This document shows, in pieces, positions 9,129 through 17,746 of a stretch of 64,000 nucleotides of DNA (position 1 is its first letter; the number at the start of each line of letters is the position of its first letter). The translations under genes were made by a program, and so were the position numbers. Under the pieces are notes generated by a model that was given only the letters and a program-made list of their open reading frames with translations, did not search any database and was not told the DNA's origin. The DNA is from CALODL01 sp942492115 (GTDB lineage: Bacteria; Planctomycetota; Phycisphaerae; UBA1845; CAIVHJ01), in NCBI GenBank assembly GCA_942492115.1, contig CALODL010000002.1, forward strand, positions 310,001-374,000, given 5' to 3'.

Positions 9129-9845
9129 TCAATCGCGCGACATGAACAGGCGCAACACGTACCAGAACAGCAGGGCGACCGACGCGAACAACTGCGTCGC
9201 CGCACTGACGTGGGCGCCCGGCGGATAATGATGCAGCACCTTTGACGTATCCCACAGGATCGCGGCGCCGGCAAATGCGATCATCGCGACACTGAACATC
9301 GGCCCCAGAGAGAAACTGAACAGGGCTCCCGCTATGATCAACAGGAATGCACAAATCCCCGCCCAGCGCAGGATACCCCCAAGAAACGAGAAGTCCTTGC
9401 GCGTCCAGAAGACGATGCCGGTGAGGGCGGCAAAGCCGACGAGGGTGACGACCGCTGCAGATGAAATGACCCCATCAAATTGTGTATCTGCAATGTACAG
9501 CATGGGCACGAAGAGGAATGCGTAAGCCAGTACCATCAGCGCCAGGCCGAGGTATTGCATCGCAGGGGCCCCCGGTCGTTGGGCGAAATGCGTTGCTCCC
9601 CAGCTGACCAGCATGAAGACGCCGAGAATCGGGAGCCAGCCTCCGGGCAGGCTGTACATCCAGGTCGTGATGGGCTCTGCATAGCCGCCGGTGAAAATGG
9701 CCAGCTCGATGAGCGTGAAGGCGATGATGGCCCCGAACAGGTGGGCGTAGGTTTTGGCGATGAACGAAGCACGGGCGTCAACGCCCATGTCCCATACCGC
9801 TTCCCGTGGGGCGCCGGCCAGCGGAATCTCGTAGTTGTTGCTCAT
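9129..9845 (-). CDS. BAX inhibitor-1/YccA family membrane protein
   Basis: 238 residues with about seven membrane segments; AGGAG lies 6 bases before the ATG. Family signatures include an N-terminal ARASFIAKTYAHLFGAIIAF, the central block MLYIADTQFDGVISSAAVVTLVGF, and the C-terminal ILWDTSKVLHHYPPGAH, where bacterial members have the IxYDTS-type motif with the acidic pore residue. Bacterial homologues are pH-sensitive calcium-leak or FtsH-associated membrane proteins, but their physiological role is unsettled. Monocistronic, convergent with the receptor gene. Confidence 0.9.
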   Translation of the reverse strand: MSNNYEIPLAGAPREAVWDMGVDARASFIAKTYAHLFGAIIAFTLIELAIFTGGYAEPITTWMYSLPGGWLPILGVFMLVSWGATHFAQRPGAPAMQYLGLALMVLAYAFLFVPMLYIADTQFDGVISSAAVVTLVGFAALTGIVFWTRKDFSFLGGILRWAGICAFLLIIAGALFSFSLGPMFSVAMIAFAGAAILWDTSKVLHHYPPGAHVSAATQLFASVALLFWYVLRLFMSRD

Positions 9846-10044
9846 GGACTGCTCCTGAGTAGTGTGGGATCTGATCCAGGCATCGTATCGGCGTTTTCAG
9901 TGACTGGCAATCAGCTTCACGGCGCATATCCTGACGGGGCGACCGGCCGGCCAACGTCCGATCTTCCGTGGCACCCGTCCACTTCGACCTGTTGAGGCAA
10001 CTTCGGTGGCCCTGACCCCGCAGCGAATACGGAGATATCAGATC

Positions 10045-11063
10045 ATGTGTTTTTTGTGTGTATTCGTCCAAGTCGTGTTTGGTGCCGGATCATATGCGGT
10101 GGATGAACCCGCGCAGCCCGCCGAATCCATCCGGACACAGATGGTCCGGCAGGCGACAGCCTGCCAGCCATTGGTTCGCAGCAGCGTGGCCAGGAGTTTT
10201 CTGGACGCCGCAGCGCGCGCCTACCTGAGGTTCGCGCGCGCACCATCTGGCAGGCTGCCGATCGCAGCGCGGCGTACACCCCGGCACAGGTTGCAGAACT
10301 CGATGCGGCGGATCGAGCCGTGCTCGAGAAGGTCGTGCTCGACGAGGCATTCTATTACACCACGCGCTACGGTACACCCGTGGCATACTGTCGAGCGCTC
10401 GATATTGCTGCGGCGCTCACGGGGCCGCTCGATGGGCGAGCGGTGCTTGATTTCGGGTATGGGACAATTGGTCACCTGCGCATGCTGGCCGACGGTGGCG
10501 CTCGTGTTGTGGGCGTCGAGGTCGATCCGGTACTGGCGACACTCTATTCCGAAGTGGGCGATCAGGGGCCGGTGGGCGTCCGCGGTGGATCGCTGCGTCT
10601 GGTTCACGGGCGGTTTCCGGCGGATCCTGCAGTGACACGGAAGGTCGGCACGGGCTTTGATCTGGTCATATCCAAGAACGTGCTCAAGCGTGGCTACATT
10701 CACCCCGAACGCGAGGTCGACGAGCGGATGCTGATCAAGCTCGGCGTCAGTGACGCGGTGTTTTGTCAGACCGTGTTCGATATCCTCGAACCCGGAGGGG
10801 TGTTCATGATCTACAACCTGTCCCCGAAGCCGAGCCCGCCGGACCAGCCATACAAGCCCTGGGCCGATGGACGTTCGCCCTTCAAGGCCGAGCAACTGCA
10901 GGCGGTCGGATTCGACATCGAGGCCTTTGACGTCGATGACACGGCCGCCGCGCGGTCTCTTGCCCGGGCCCTCGAATGGGGCGCAACGGGGATGGACATC
11001 GACAATGACCTCTTTGGACATTACACCCTCGCACGGAAGCCCGTCGCCGGTGTCGCGCCGTGA
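10045..11063 (+). pseudogene. Secreted SAM-methyltransferase-like gene with a -1 frameshift
   Basis: Two overlapping reading frames make one protein. The first frame starts at the ATG at 10045 (GGAG at 10031) with a signal peptide-like MCFLCVFVQVVFGAGSYA. It reads sensibly to FLDAAARAYL near 10230. The second frame carries RTIWQAADRSAAYTPAQ, then a class I methyltransferase fold: LDFGYGTIGHLRML with VVGVEVD (SAM motifs), LVISKNVL, and LEPGGVFMIYNL. The region is 1019 bases, one short of a multiple of three. That fits a single-base deletion near 10225-10245, either real decay or an assembly error. Exported methyltransferase-like proteins of this kind occur in planctomycetes. If translation instead began at GTG 10320, the product would be 247 residues without a signal peptide. 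Confidence 0.6.
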
Positions 11064-11189
11064 GGTGGCCGCGCGAGCCTGGTGGTCCTCCCGGTTTCTG
11101 CCACGAATTCTCGAGCCGGGGAATACGCGGCCGGCAGCCTCGAATAAGCGGGTGCTTCTGAGTGTCGACCCCCTTTTCGAGGCCCTGAA

Positions 11190-11375
11190 ATGCACCAACG
11201 AAGACGATTCATGGTGGCCATGGGCGCTGCCCTTCTCGGAACGCTCGCGTTTGTTGCTGCACAACCCCGTTTCGATCTCATTCCCGCGGGAACCGCCAAG
11301 TTCGCCGGGATTGCCTGCTTTCTGGTCAGCGGATTGTTCTGGGCAAGCTACGGGTTTGGCGCCAGCCGCGAGTAA
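11190..11375 (+). CDS. Small two-helix membrane protein
   Basis: 61 residues with a basic N terminus (MHQRRRF) and two hydrophobic helices (about 8-24 and 36-54) joined by PRFDLIPAGTAKF. GAGG lies about 8 bases before the ATG. No family recognised. It stands alone between the methyltransferase-like gene and the Cys-rich protein gene. Confidence 0.5.
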   Translation: MHQRRRFMVAMGAALLGTLAFVAAQPRFDLIPAGTAKFAGIACFLVSGLFWASYGFGASRE

Positions 11376-11584
11376 CGCACCGGGTCGGTTGCGCGTCAGC
11401 CCCCGGCTACATGGTTCCAGTGCGGGTTCCGGGCAACCGGGTTGCGTGGAGCCCGGGCGGGCCATCCCGACATGCCATCCCAATAAGAAATGTCGGATCT
11501 TCAGCCGAATTGACGACTATAAGGTGGGTGCACCGATGATGGACGAGAGTGCAGTCATGGACGGTTGTTGCGGCGGGGATGCAC

Positions 11585-11932
11585 ATGTCAGGACGACATC
11601 AATGGGGACTTTGGGCAGTGGGCGCTCTGTGCGCGGTCATCGGGTTTGCAGGTGTCGTCGACGCCAGGGCGGGGCAGCAATCCGCCGTATGTGGTGACGG
11701 CATCGTCGGGGTCGGCGAAACCTGCGATGACGGCAATGCCCAGGCTGCAGACGGGTGTTCAGCCACATGCCATGAAGAGACCGGGTTCACGTGTACCGGC
11801 GAGCCGAGCACGTGTCTCCAGATGGCCCGCACTCCCGTGTTGACGCCCGTGGGGACCATGGTTCTCATTCTTGCCCTGGGCGGGGCAGTGATCTACGAAA
11901 CGGCGCGGGTCAAGACGGCTCGAAACCGCTAG
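11585..11932 (+). CDS. Secreted Cys-rich repeat protein with C-terminal membrane tail
   Basis: 115 residues from the ATG at 11585, with GGGGA 5 bases upstream; an ATG at 11579 is also possible. It has a signal peptide, then one copy of the Cys-rich DUF4215-like repeat (CGDGIVGVGETCDDGN ... DGCSATC ... C ... C). The C-terminal tail is a Pro-Val motif (TPVGTMV), a hydrophobic helix, and a basic end (KTARNR). This resembles a CTERM-type sorting tail (IPTL-CTERM-like). The same repeat plus tail occurs in the gene at 30661. Confidence 0.7.
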   Translation: MSGRHQWGLWAVGALCAVIGFAGVVDARAGQQSAVCGDGIVGVGETCDDGNAQAADGCSATCHEETGFTCTGEPSTCLQMARTPVLTPVGTMVLILALGGAVIYETARVKTARNR

Positions 11933-12044
11933 CACCACGCCTCAGTTCACGGGCGTCGACTTCGTTCTTACCCAGGTGTCCAATGCCGACAACGGACGTC
12001 CAGTCCGGCGGTGGACCACATGTCCAGGTGCCGGTGTGCACAAC

Positions 12045-12078
12045 AACGGGAAATGGATCCCGTGACCCATTTCCCGTT
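12045..12078. terminator. Bidirectional stem-loop terminator
   Basis: Perfect 12-bp inverted repeat AACGGGAAATGG (12045-12056) / CCATTTCCCGTT (12067-12078) with a 10-base loop, between the convergent genes ending at 11932 and 12114. Confidence 0.7.
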
Positions 12079-12113
12079 GCCGACGCTCCATTGCAGGGAC
12101 CCGGCCGTGACAC

Positions 12114-13058
12114 TCAGCACGTGGCCGTCGCGGCGCGCGTGAGTTGTGCGATCAGCTCGGTTTGAACCCTGTCGCACTGGTCGTTGACGATCTGGCACGT
12201 GCCGGCGTTGGCATGCCCGCCGCCGTCATACTTGAGCGCCAGTGCGCCGATATCGACGGAACAACTGCGGTCGAGAATGGACTTACCCATGGCGAACACC
12301 GTGTTCTGCTGCTTGAGGCCCCACAGCACATGCATGGACACATTGCACTGGGGGAACAGTGCGTAGATGACGAAACGGTTCGTGACGTAGATCGTTTGCT
12401 CGTGACGCAGATCGAGCACCACCAGATTTTCGTGCTGTGTGGCGCAGCGCTGAATTTGTGAAATGGCTTTAGCCGCCTGCTGATGGTACAGCTCGACGCG
12501 CTCCTGAACATCGGGAAGGGCCAGGATGTCGTCAATCGAGTGTGCCCGACAGTAGTCGATCAGCTGCATCATGAGGTCGCGGTTCGAGACGGTGAAGTCA
12601 CGGAAGCGGCCCAGGCCGGTCCGTGGATCCATCAGGAAGTTGAGCAGAACCCAGTCTTGCGGCTTGAGAATGTCCTGTTCGTTGAATTGTGCCGCGTCGC
12701 ACTGGTCCACTGCGTCCATCATGCCGGGATCGATGGCTGCGAACCGCTGCGGACCACCGTAGTGACGATAGACGACGCGTGCGGCCGACTCGGCGGTATC
12801 ATCGATGATGTGGTTGTCGGCCTGGCCGCTGGCAGCGCGTTCACTCTCGCTGGAGTGGTGATCAAACGCCATGTGGCAACCGGCCACGTACGGCAGATTC
12901 GTGGTGATGTCGCGGCCGCTGATATCGACCTTGCCATCCTGCATGTCTTTCGGGTGTACGAACTCGACATCATCGATCATGTCGAGTTCCTTCAAGAGTA
13001 CTGCGCATACGAGGCCGTCGAAATCACTACGCGTAACCAAACGAAACTTTTGCGACAT
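12114..13058 (-). CDS. DHH-family phosphoesterase
   Basis: 314 residues. N-terminal DHH domain with RSDFDG (10-15), a central Asp region, and the namesake FDHHSSE (65-71). The C-terminal DHHA1 domain ends YDGGGHANAGTCQ (about residue 280), the substrate-binding GGGH motif. The family includes exopolyphosphatases, oligoribonucleases (NrnA/Orn-like) and c-di-AMP phosphodiesterases, and the sequence does not decide among them. The ATG follows a GGGGGA purine stretch. No partner genes are obvious. Confidence 0.85.
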   Translation of the reverse strand: MSQKFRLVTRSDFDGLVCAVLLKELDMIDDVEFVHPKDMQDGKVDISGRDITTNLPYVAGCHMAFDHHSSESERAASGQADNHIIDDTAESAARVVYRHYGGPQRFAAIDPGMMDAVDQCDAAQFNEQDILKPQDWVLLNFLMDPRTGLGRFRDFTVSNRDLMMQLIDYCRAHSIDDILALPDVQERVELYHQQAAKAISQIQRCATQHENLVVLDLRHEQTIYVTNRFVIYALFPQCNVSMHVLWGLKQQNTVFAMGKSILDRSCSVDIGALALKYDGGGHANAGTCQIVNDQCDRVQTELIAQLTRAATATC

Positions 13059-13281
13059 GTCGTCCCCCGAAAAGGCTGGTGTTGGTGATAACAGATTGAA
13101 TCCGTGCGTCTTAGCAGCGGCGGTGCAGTATTATGCAATCCGCAGCGGGCGGATGACGGATGGGATGGGTCCGGGCTGCGTGCTTTAGCCCAATGTGGGG
13201 AAAACCGCGGGGCGGGGCCGCCCGCTTGCCCGGAAGATGCTGTTCTATCAGACGGTGACCGGATCACGATGTCCGATATGC

Positions 13282-14448
13282 TCACGGTTTCGGGAGGTTG
13301 ATCAATGGATGCGGGTCAGCGGGATCGTGCCACAGTGCTCGAAATGTGCGTCGATTGGGATCGACGAGGAGTTTGTTCTCGCAAGTCCCGTCGCGGGCGA
13401 GGTCGTCGGAACACTCCACTGCGCTGTCGACCTTGACCGGCAGGCTGCCGTCGTCACTGATGAGCAGGATACGAGACACATCCGGAAAGACCACGATACT
13501 CTCGACGGCGAAGCCGGTGCGTTCGGGAGGGATGAGTCGGATTTTCGACGGGGGATCCGAGGCCACACCAGACCAGCCCATCAAGACGCCGCCGCGATCG
13601 CCCGTGTGCGGACCGGCGATGAAGTAGAACGTCTTGTGTTGCGGAGAATACTCCATAGCCCGCACACCATATCCGCCCAGGTCCCAGAGCAGGGGTGGAC
13701 CGAATTCGGCGGGTGCCTGTTTGTCGACCACATCAGCCGCGTTGGTCAACGGGATGACCACGGCCTGCGGAACACCCGAGTCCGAGAGCGGGCGAGGATT
13801 GCGCAGGCCGATGTACAGGATCCGTCCATCATGCGAGGCTGCCAGCCCTTCGATGTTCAAGCCCTGTTCTTTGGGGGCGAGCAGCTGACGGAGTTTCTTG
13901 GACGGTTCAGGGCCGTCGAGGTGCATCGCCATCCTGAGATCCAGATCCTGCAGGGCCGGGGACGTGGCCAGCGCTTGCGCCAGTACCGAGCATGGTGCGC
14001 CGACCAGTTTGAGCCCCTGCAGGTCGGACGCAGCGGGGACGGTCGTAGCGAAGAAGCGATAGCGGTTCGGCCGATTCTTGCCGGACTTGTTTCGGCCATG
14101 GGATGTGATCCAGTAGATTCGCTCACCGACCCGTGTGCATCCCTCGAGGTCCGCTTCAGGGTGTTCGGGGCTGAGCTGAAGCAGTTCTGAGATGTCCCGT
14201 GTCGCGACAGGGGCGGCCTGACCGAGTCGATGGATACGCAGAACGTTGTTCTCGTCGTCGCCCACGATGATGTGCTGGTCGTCGAGGGCGACTGCGGCAG
14301 ACGCGTCGGACGATCCCGTGAACGTCAGCAGGTCCGCAGCGCGGCTTGGCGGGTCTCCGGGTATGCTCAGGAGGACGCAGATGGCAGTCGTGCAGGTAAA
14401 TATGGCGATGACCAGACTCCTTGGATCGAGGAGCCCGTATTGTGCCAC
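13282..14448 (-). CDS. DUF3616 family secreted protein
   Basis: 388 residues from a GTG start; no ATG lies upstream of the hydrophobic N terminus (VIAIFTCTTAICVLL), a likely signal anchor. The body matches DUF3616: an early GDDENNVLRIH, then EADLEGCTRVGERIYWITSHGRN with a K-x-x-K-NR-x-NRYR continuation, and later GLNIEGLAA-x-DGRILYIGLRNP. Such proteins are predicted beta-propellers of unknown function. The upstream gene (14513-14830) is co-directional, 64 bases away. Confidence 0.8.
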   Translation of the reverse strand: MAQYGLLDPRSLVIAIFTCTTAICVLLSIPGDPPSRAADLLTFTGSSDASAAVALDDQHIIVGDDENNVLRIHRLGQAAPVATRDISELLQLSPEHPEADLEGCTRVGERIYWITSHGRNKSGKNRPNRYRFFATTVPAASDLQGLKLVGAPCSVLAQALATSPALQDLDLRMAMHLDGPEPSKKLRQLLAPKEQGLNIEGLAASHDGRILYIGLRNPRPLSDSGVPQAVVIPLTNAADVVDKQAPAEFGPPLLWDLGGYGVRAMEYSPQHKTFYFIAGPHTGDRGGVLMGWSGVASDPPSKIRLIPPERTGFAVESIVVFPDVSRILLISDDGSLPVKVDSAVECSDDLARDGTCENKLLVDPNRRTFRALWHDPADPHPLINLPKP

Positions 14449-14512
14449 AAACTCACGCCGAGGGGCAACGGGGCCCGGCCCGTGGTGAGCCGGGATGAGG
14501 TGTGCGGTGCGG

Positions 14513-14830
14513 TCAGCGGGCCTCGGTGGGCAGGCGAATATCGACGCGGTCGGCCAGCGCTAGAACGGCCTGGCGCGCGTCACAGGCGTACGCTTTGAGG
14601 TGGCGTCCCCCGGGTCTGATTGTTCCAGCGACAATGACGCCATCCCGGCGGTAGACGTCCACCGGGAAGCCGGCGTCCTGCAGGACCGAGATGGCTTCGA
14701 GGGTCGGGCCGGCGAGTTCGCGTTGCGGCACCGCGTGCTGTACGGAAGCCCGCGCGGGCTTCACGGCGCCCATGACCCACTCGTGCAGGCGTTCCCAGCG
14801 GCGTGGTGTCGTGATGGCTGCATTCCACAT
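14513..14830 (-). CDS. Small hypothetical protein
   Basis: 105 residues from the ATG at 14830, chosen because GGGGAG lies 6-7 bases upstream. A longer frame to 14899 has no such signal. MWNAAITTPRRWERLHEWV is followed by a small alpha/beta region with LEAISVLQDAGFPVDVYRRDGVIVAGTI and a conserved-looking LKAYACDARQAVLALAD. No signal peptide and no family I recognise. It lies just downstream of the amidohydrolase operon and could be co-transcribed with it. Confidence 0.6.
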   Translation of the reverse strand: MWNAAITTPRRWERLHEWVMGAVKPARASVQHAVPQRELAGPTLEAISVLQDAGFPVDVYRRDGVIVAGTIRPGGRHLKAYACDARQAVLALADRVDIRLPTEAR

Positions 14831-14997
14831 GACAGTCTCCCCATAGGCAACATAAGCGTTGGCTTCTGCACGTATTATGCGCCAGGCAAATAAGAGCACG
14901 GTGAGGAGTACATCAGGATCGTGTAAAGATTGACGTGCTGGACACGCCGGTTGGGGGTGGAGGCCTGATCGGGGGGCTCAGCGCCCGCGTAGCCCGC

Positions 14998-16359
14998 TCA
15001 CTGCCCCAGACGTCTGGGCCAGTAGTCGTTCGGTTCCGCGGCGGCGCGATCCCCCGCGTGGCGGATGTGATCGAAGAGCGTCTCTTTGAGCTTGTCGTAG
15101 GCGATTCGGCCATTGACGATGGTCCAGCGCGTGTGGGTCATGTAGTGCAGGATATCACCGTCGGTAATGGCGAAATCGGCATCTTTCCCGATGTCGATCG
15201 ATCCGACCCGATGATCGATCCCGAGGATCCGGGCGGCGTTGATCGTAATCGTGCGCAGGGCGTCCTGGTCGGACATTCCACCACGAACAGCGAACGCCGC
15301 CTCCATGTTGAGGTGCAGCAGGTCACGGCCGGCGAGGCCCCACAGCGTGATCGAGGTCGACGGCGGAATAATGGCCACCGGGATGCCGTGACGATTGAGG
15401 ATCGCCGCATTTTCGATCGAGCGCCCGGTCGGCCGGTTGAGCCGCTTGTCTTCGCCGGAGCCCGAGTTGAACATGGACGAGCGCAGGCTCATGATGGCCG
15501 AGACATCCGATCGCGCCATGCGCGCCGGGATGGTCCAGCCTTCCATGGCGCCGCGGAGCACGAGCTTGAAGCCGTACTCATCGGCCAGATCGCACAGTTG
15601 GATGATCTCGTAGGAGCTGTTGGCCGAAGCAACTGCGGTCAGTTCTCCGGTCATCAGCTTGAGCAGCTTGGTGTACTCGCCCTTCAGCCACTCCTTGTCA
15701 GGGGCCTTGGCTTCAGGATCGTTCTTCCTGGTTTCCTCGTGGCGTTCCAGGTCGCGACGGTACTGCCGTACCTTGTCGAGTTTCTCGCGTAGCGTCCGTT
15801 TTCCAGCGGGGTCCGCAGAGGTGTATGTCAGGCTGTGGAACAGGTCGCGTTTGACCACCAGGTCTTCGAGGGTCCCGAAGCTCAACTTGCCGGCTGTGTT
15901 GCCGCCGACTGCAGTGGTGATTCCTCCGGCGAGGGCGATCGTCATGTTCAAGCCGAACACGTCCGTCGTATCCTCGATGGGATTCGAGCCCAGGATACCG
16001 CCGCTGTTGACTGCGACCAGTCCGGGGTAAACATGGTGGCCACTGGCGTCAAGAACATCAGCCTTCTCCGGGATCTCGAGGTCGGCCCCGATATCGATGA
16101 TCTTGCCGTTCTTGGTCAGAATCGTGACGCCATACAGGTCGCCGCGCGTGACGGTGTGAACGACGTCGGCGTGGATGGCCAGAAAGCGGTCCTCTTTGCT
16201 TTCTTCATCCTTCTTGTGGTCCGCGTCGTCTTCGGTATCAGTCTCGGGCTGAACGTCGGTTGGCGGCGGCGTGTCCGGCTTCGGCTCGTCGGCGCGCAGC
16301 GGACCGGCCGGGATGAGCAGTATGGCAACGACTGAGAGCAGGCTGGCGTAACGATACAT
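14998..16359 (-). CDS. Secreted amidohydrolase-like protein, HxH motif lost (eighth gene of operon)
   Basis: 453 residues; the ATG at 16359 shares one base with the stop of the preceding gene (TGATG); a GTG at 16362 is possible. Signal peptide 1-24, then an acidic Pro/Asp-rich linker to about 58. The composite amidohydrolase fold is clear (KNGKIIDIGADLEI; AGGITTAVGGNTAG; C-terminal INAARILGIDHRVGSIDIGKDADF). Where active members have PGLIDxHxH this protein has YPGLVAVNSGG (about 111-121). The later His and Asp ligands are not apparent: VLRGAMEGW replaces a His site and AIIPPSTSI the beta-8 Asp. It is likely not a metal hydrolase, though it could still fold and bind. Confidence 0.85.
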   Translation of the reverse strand: MYRYASLLSVVAILLIPAGPLRADEPKPDTPPPTDVQPETDTEDDADHKKDEESKEDRFLAIHADVVHTVTRGDLYGVTILTKNGKIIDIGADLEIPEKADVLDASGHHVYPGLVAVNSGGILGSNPIEDTTDVFGLNMTIALAGGITTAVGGNTAGKLSFGTLEDLVVKRDLFHSLTYTSADPAGKRTLREKLDKVRQYRRDLERHEETRKNDPEAKAPDKEWLKGEYTKLLKLMTGELTAVASANSSYEIIQLCDLADEYGFKLVLRGAMEGWTIPARMARSDVSAIMSLRSSMFNSGSGEDKRLNRPTGRSIENAAILNRHGIPVAIIPPSTSITLWGLAGRDLLHLNMEAAFAVRGGMSDQDALRTITINAARILGIDHRVGSIDIGKDADFAITDGDILHYMTHTRWTIVNGRIAYDKLKETLFDHIRHAGDRAAAEPNDYWPRRLGQ

Positions 16360-17744
16360 CACTGTTGATCATCCGCGTTATAGACCGTCTTCCCCATGAT
16401 CAAGACCCGCTGCACTTCGGTGTGTGGATCGAGCGGGTCACCGTTGAAGAATACCAGGTCCGCCCGGCGATCCTTCTGGATGCTGCCCATGCGGTCCTCG
16501 AGCCCGAGGACACGGGCTGGATGGAGCGTGAGCATTTTGTAAGCGTCGTTCTTGTCGAGCCCGGCGCGAATCACCTCGGCGAGTTGCTGGCGCACGTCGG
16601 TCAGCGCTGCACGGCGGTCGGAGCGCGGGATGATCGAAATCTCGCAACCGGCTGTTGCGAGTTCCTTGATGAGGTTGTAGCGGATCCGCGTATCAGGCAG
16701 CAGGTGAATCATCGGCCGCATGACGATGCGCGCCGTACGTTCTCCGAGCGTGGCCACCACGTGATGCAGGTCGGATGAGGTCCGCGCCGTGATGTTCAGT
16801 ACGTGGGCCAGCTCATCGTAGTGTTGGAGGACATCATCGAGATGCAGCACGCCTGCGGCTCGTGTCACGCGGAGCATCATGACCGCGCCCGGTTTTTTCT
16901 GGATCAGATCAACCAGGGGCTGGTACTTGGGGTCGATGGGCGGCGGCTTGAACGTGTCATCGTCGGTTTTCTTCTCCGCGTCCGCAGCGGGTGGGTCACC
17001 GTTGTCTTTGTTGGGCTCATCCTGCTCGGGGTCTCGCGGCGCCTTGTCCGGCGTCGGTGGCGTAGGCTGGTCCTCGGGCTGCTCCTCGGGTGTTTCCTCG
17101 TCCGGCTGCTCCGCCTCCTTCTTCCTGGCTTCTGCCTCGGCTTTCTTTTTCTTCTGTTTCTCGTCCCATTCCTTGCGCGCCTTCTCGACCTTGTCGATCT
17201 CGGCCTGGGCCTTCTTGAGTGCGTCGCGCAGCGTCTTCTTGTTCGTGTCCTCGACGTCGAGGTAGGCGGTCGCATCGAGCAGCCGCGTGTCCGGCGCGCC
17301 TGCCGTCAGGTATGCCGATGCCATGCCCGTAATGCCCCGGCCGCTCGGCACGAAACACGCTGTCGTGAAACCGGCTTCGATCAGGTCGTCGAAAGGAATG
17401 GTGTCGAGGTACACTTCCGCCGCGGCTGTTTGATCGCCCTGTACGCCGGAACGGCTGAAGTCGACCAGGCCGTAGCGCGTGCGGGCCAGAATCATGCCCG
17501 GCATGACCGTCGCCCGCGGCGCGTCGATGACCTCCGCCGTGGCCGGAAATTCGAGACCCGTCCCGACCGCGGTGACCTCGCCATCCTCGATGACGATCAC
17601 GCCTGGTGTGAGGTCCTCTCCGGAGACCGTGATCACGCGTCCCGCTTTGATCGCAACGTAATCAGGGGTTTGGGCCGCGACGGTGCTGGTCAGCGCGGCG
17701 AGGGCTGCGGCGGCCCTTACGATTCGGATGTGAAGGTGACTCAT
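16359..17744 (-). CDS. Secreted amidohydrolase-like protein with charged coiled-coil insert, HxH lost (seventh gene)
   Basis: 461 residues from the ATG at 17744, two bases after the previous stop; GTG 17747 is an alternative. Signal peptide MSHLHIRIVRAAAALAAL. The N-terminal sandwich (GRVITVSGEDLTPG) and the C-terminal signature (LHPARVLGLEDRMGSIQKDRRADLVFF) are intact. The metal site reads MPGMILARTRYG (about 81-92) instead of PG-x-x-D-x-H-x-H. Residues ~160-265 form a very charged Lys/Glu helix, then a Pro/Glu/Asp-rich linker, inserted where family members have a lid helix. ISIIPRSD keeps an Asp near strand 8. Probably inactive. Confidence 0.85.
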   Translation of the reverse strand: MSHLHIRIVRAAAALAALTSTVAAQTPDYVAIKAGRVITVSGEDLTPGVIVIEDGEVTAVGTGLEFPATAEVIDAPRATVMPGMILARTRYGLVDFSRSGVQGDQTAAAEVYLDTIPFDDLIEAGFTTACFVPSGRGITGMASAYLTAGAPDTRLLDATAYLDVEDTNKKTLRDALKKAQAEIDKVEKARKEWDEKQKKKKAEAEARKKEAEQPDEETPEEQPEDQPTPPTPDKAPRDPEQDEPNKDNGDPPAADAEKKTDDDTFKPPPIDPKYQPLVDLIQKKPGAVMMLRVTRAAGVLHLDDVLQHYDELAHVLNITARTSSDLHHVVATLGERTARIVMRPMIHLLPDTRIRYNLIKELATAGCEISIIPRSDRRAALTDVRQQLAEVIRAGLDKNDAYKMLTLHPARVLGLEDRMGSIQKDRRADLVFFNGDPLDPHTEVQRVLIMGKTVYNADDQQ

Positions 17745-17746
17745 CA

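Noticed and set aside
13195..14190. 331-codon rightward open frame
   Set aside because: Antisense to the DUF3616 gene; composition is not protein-like.
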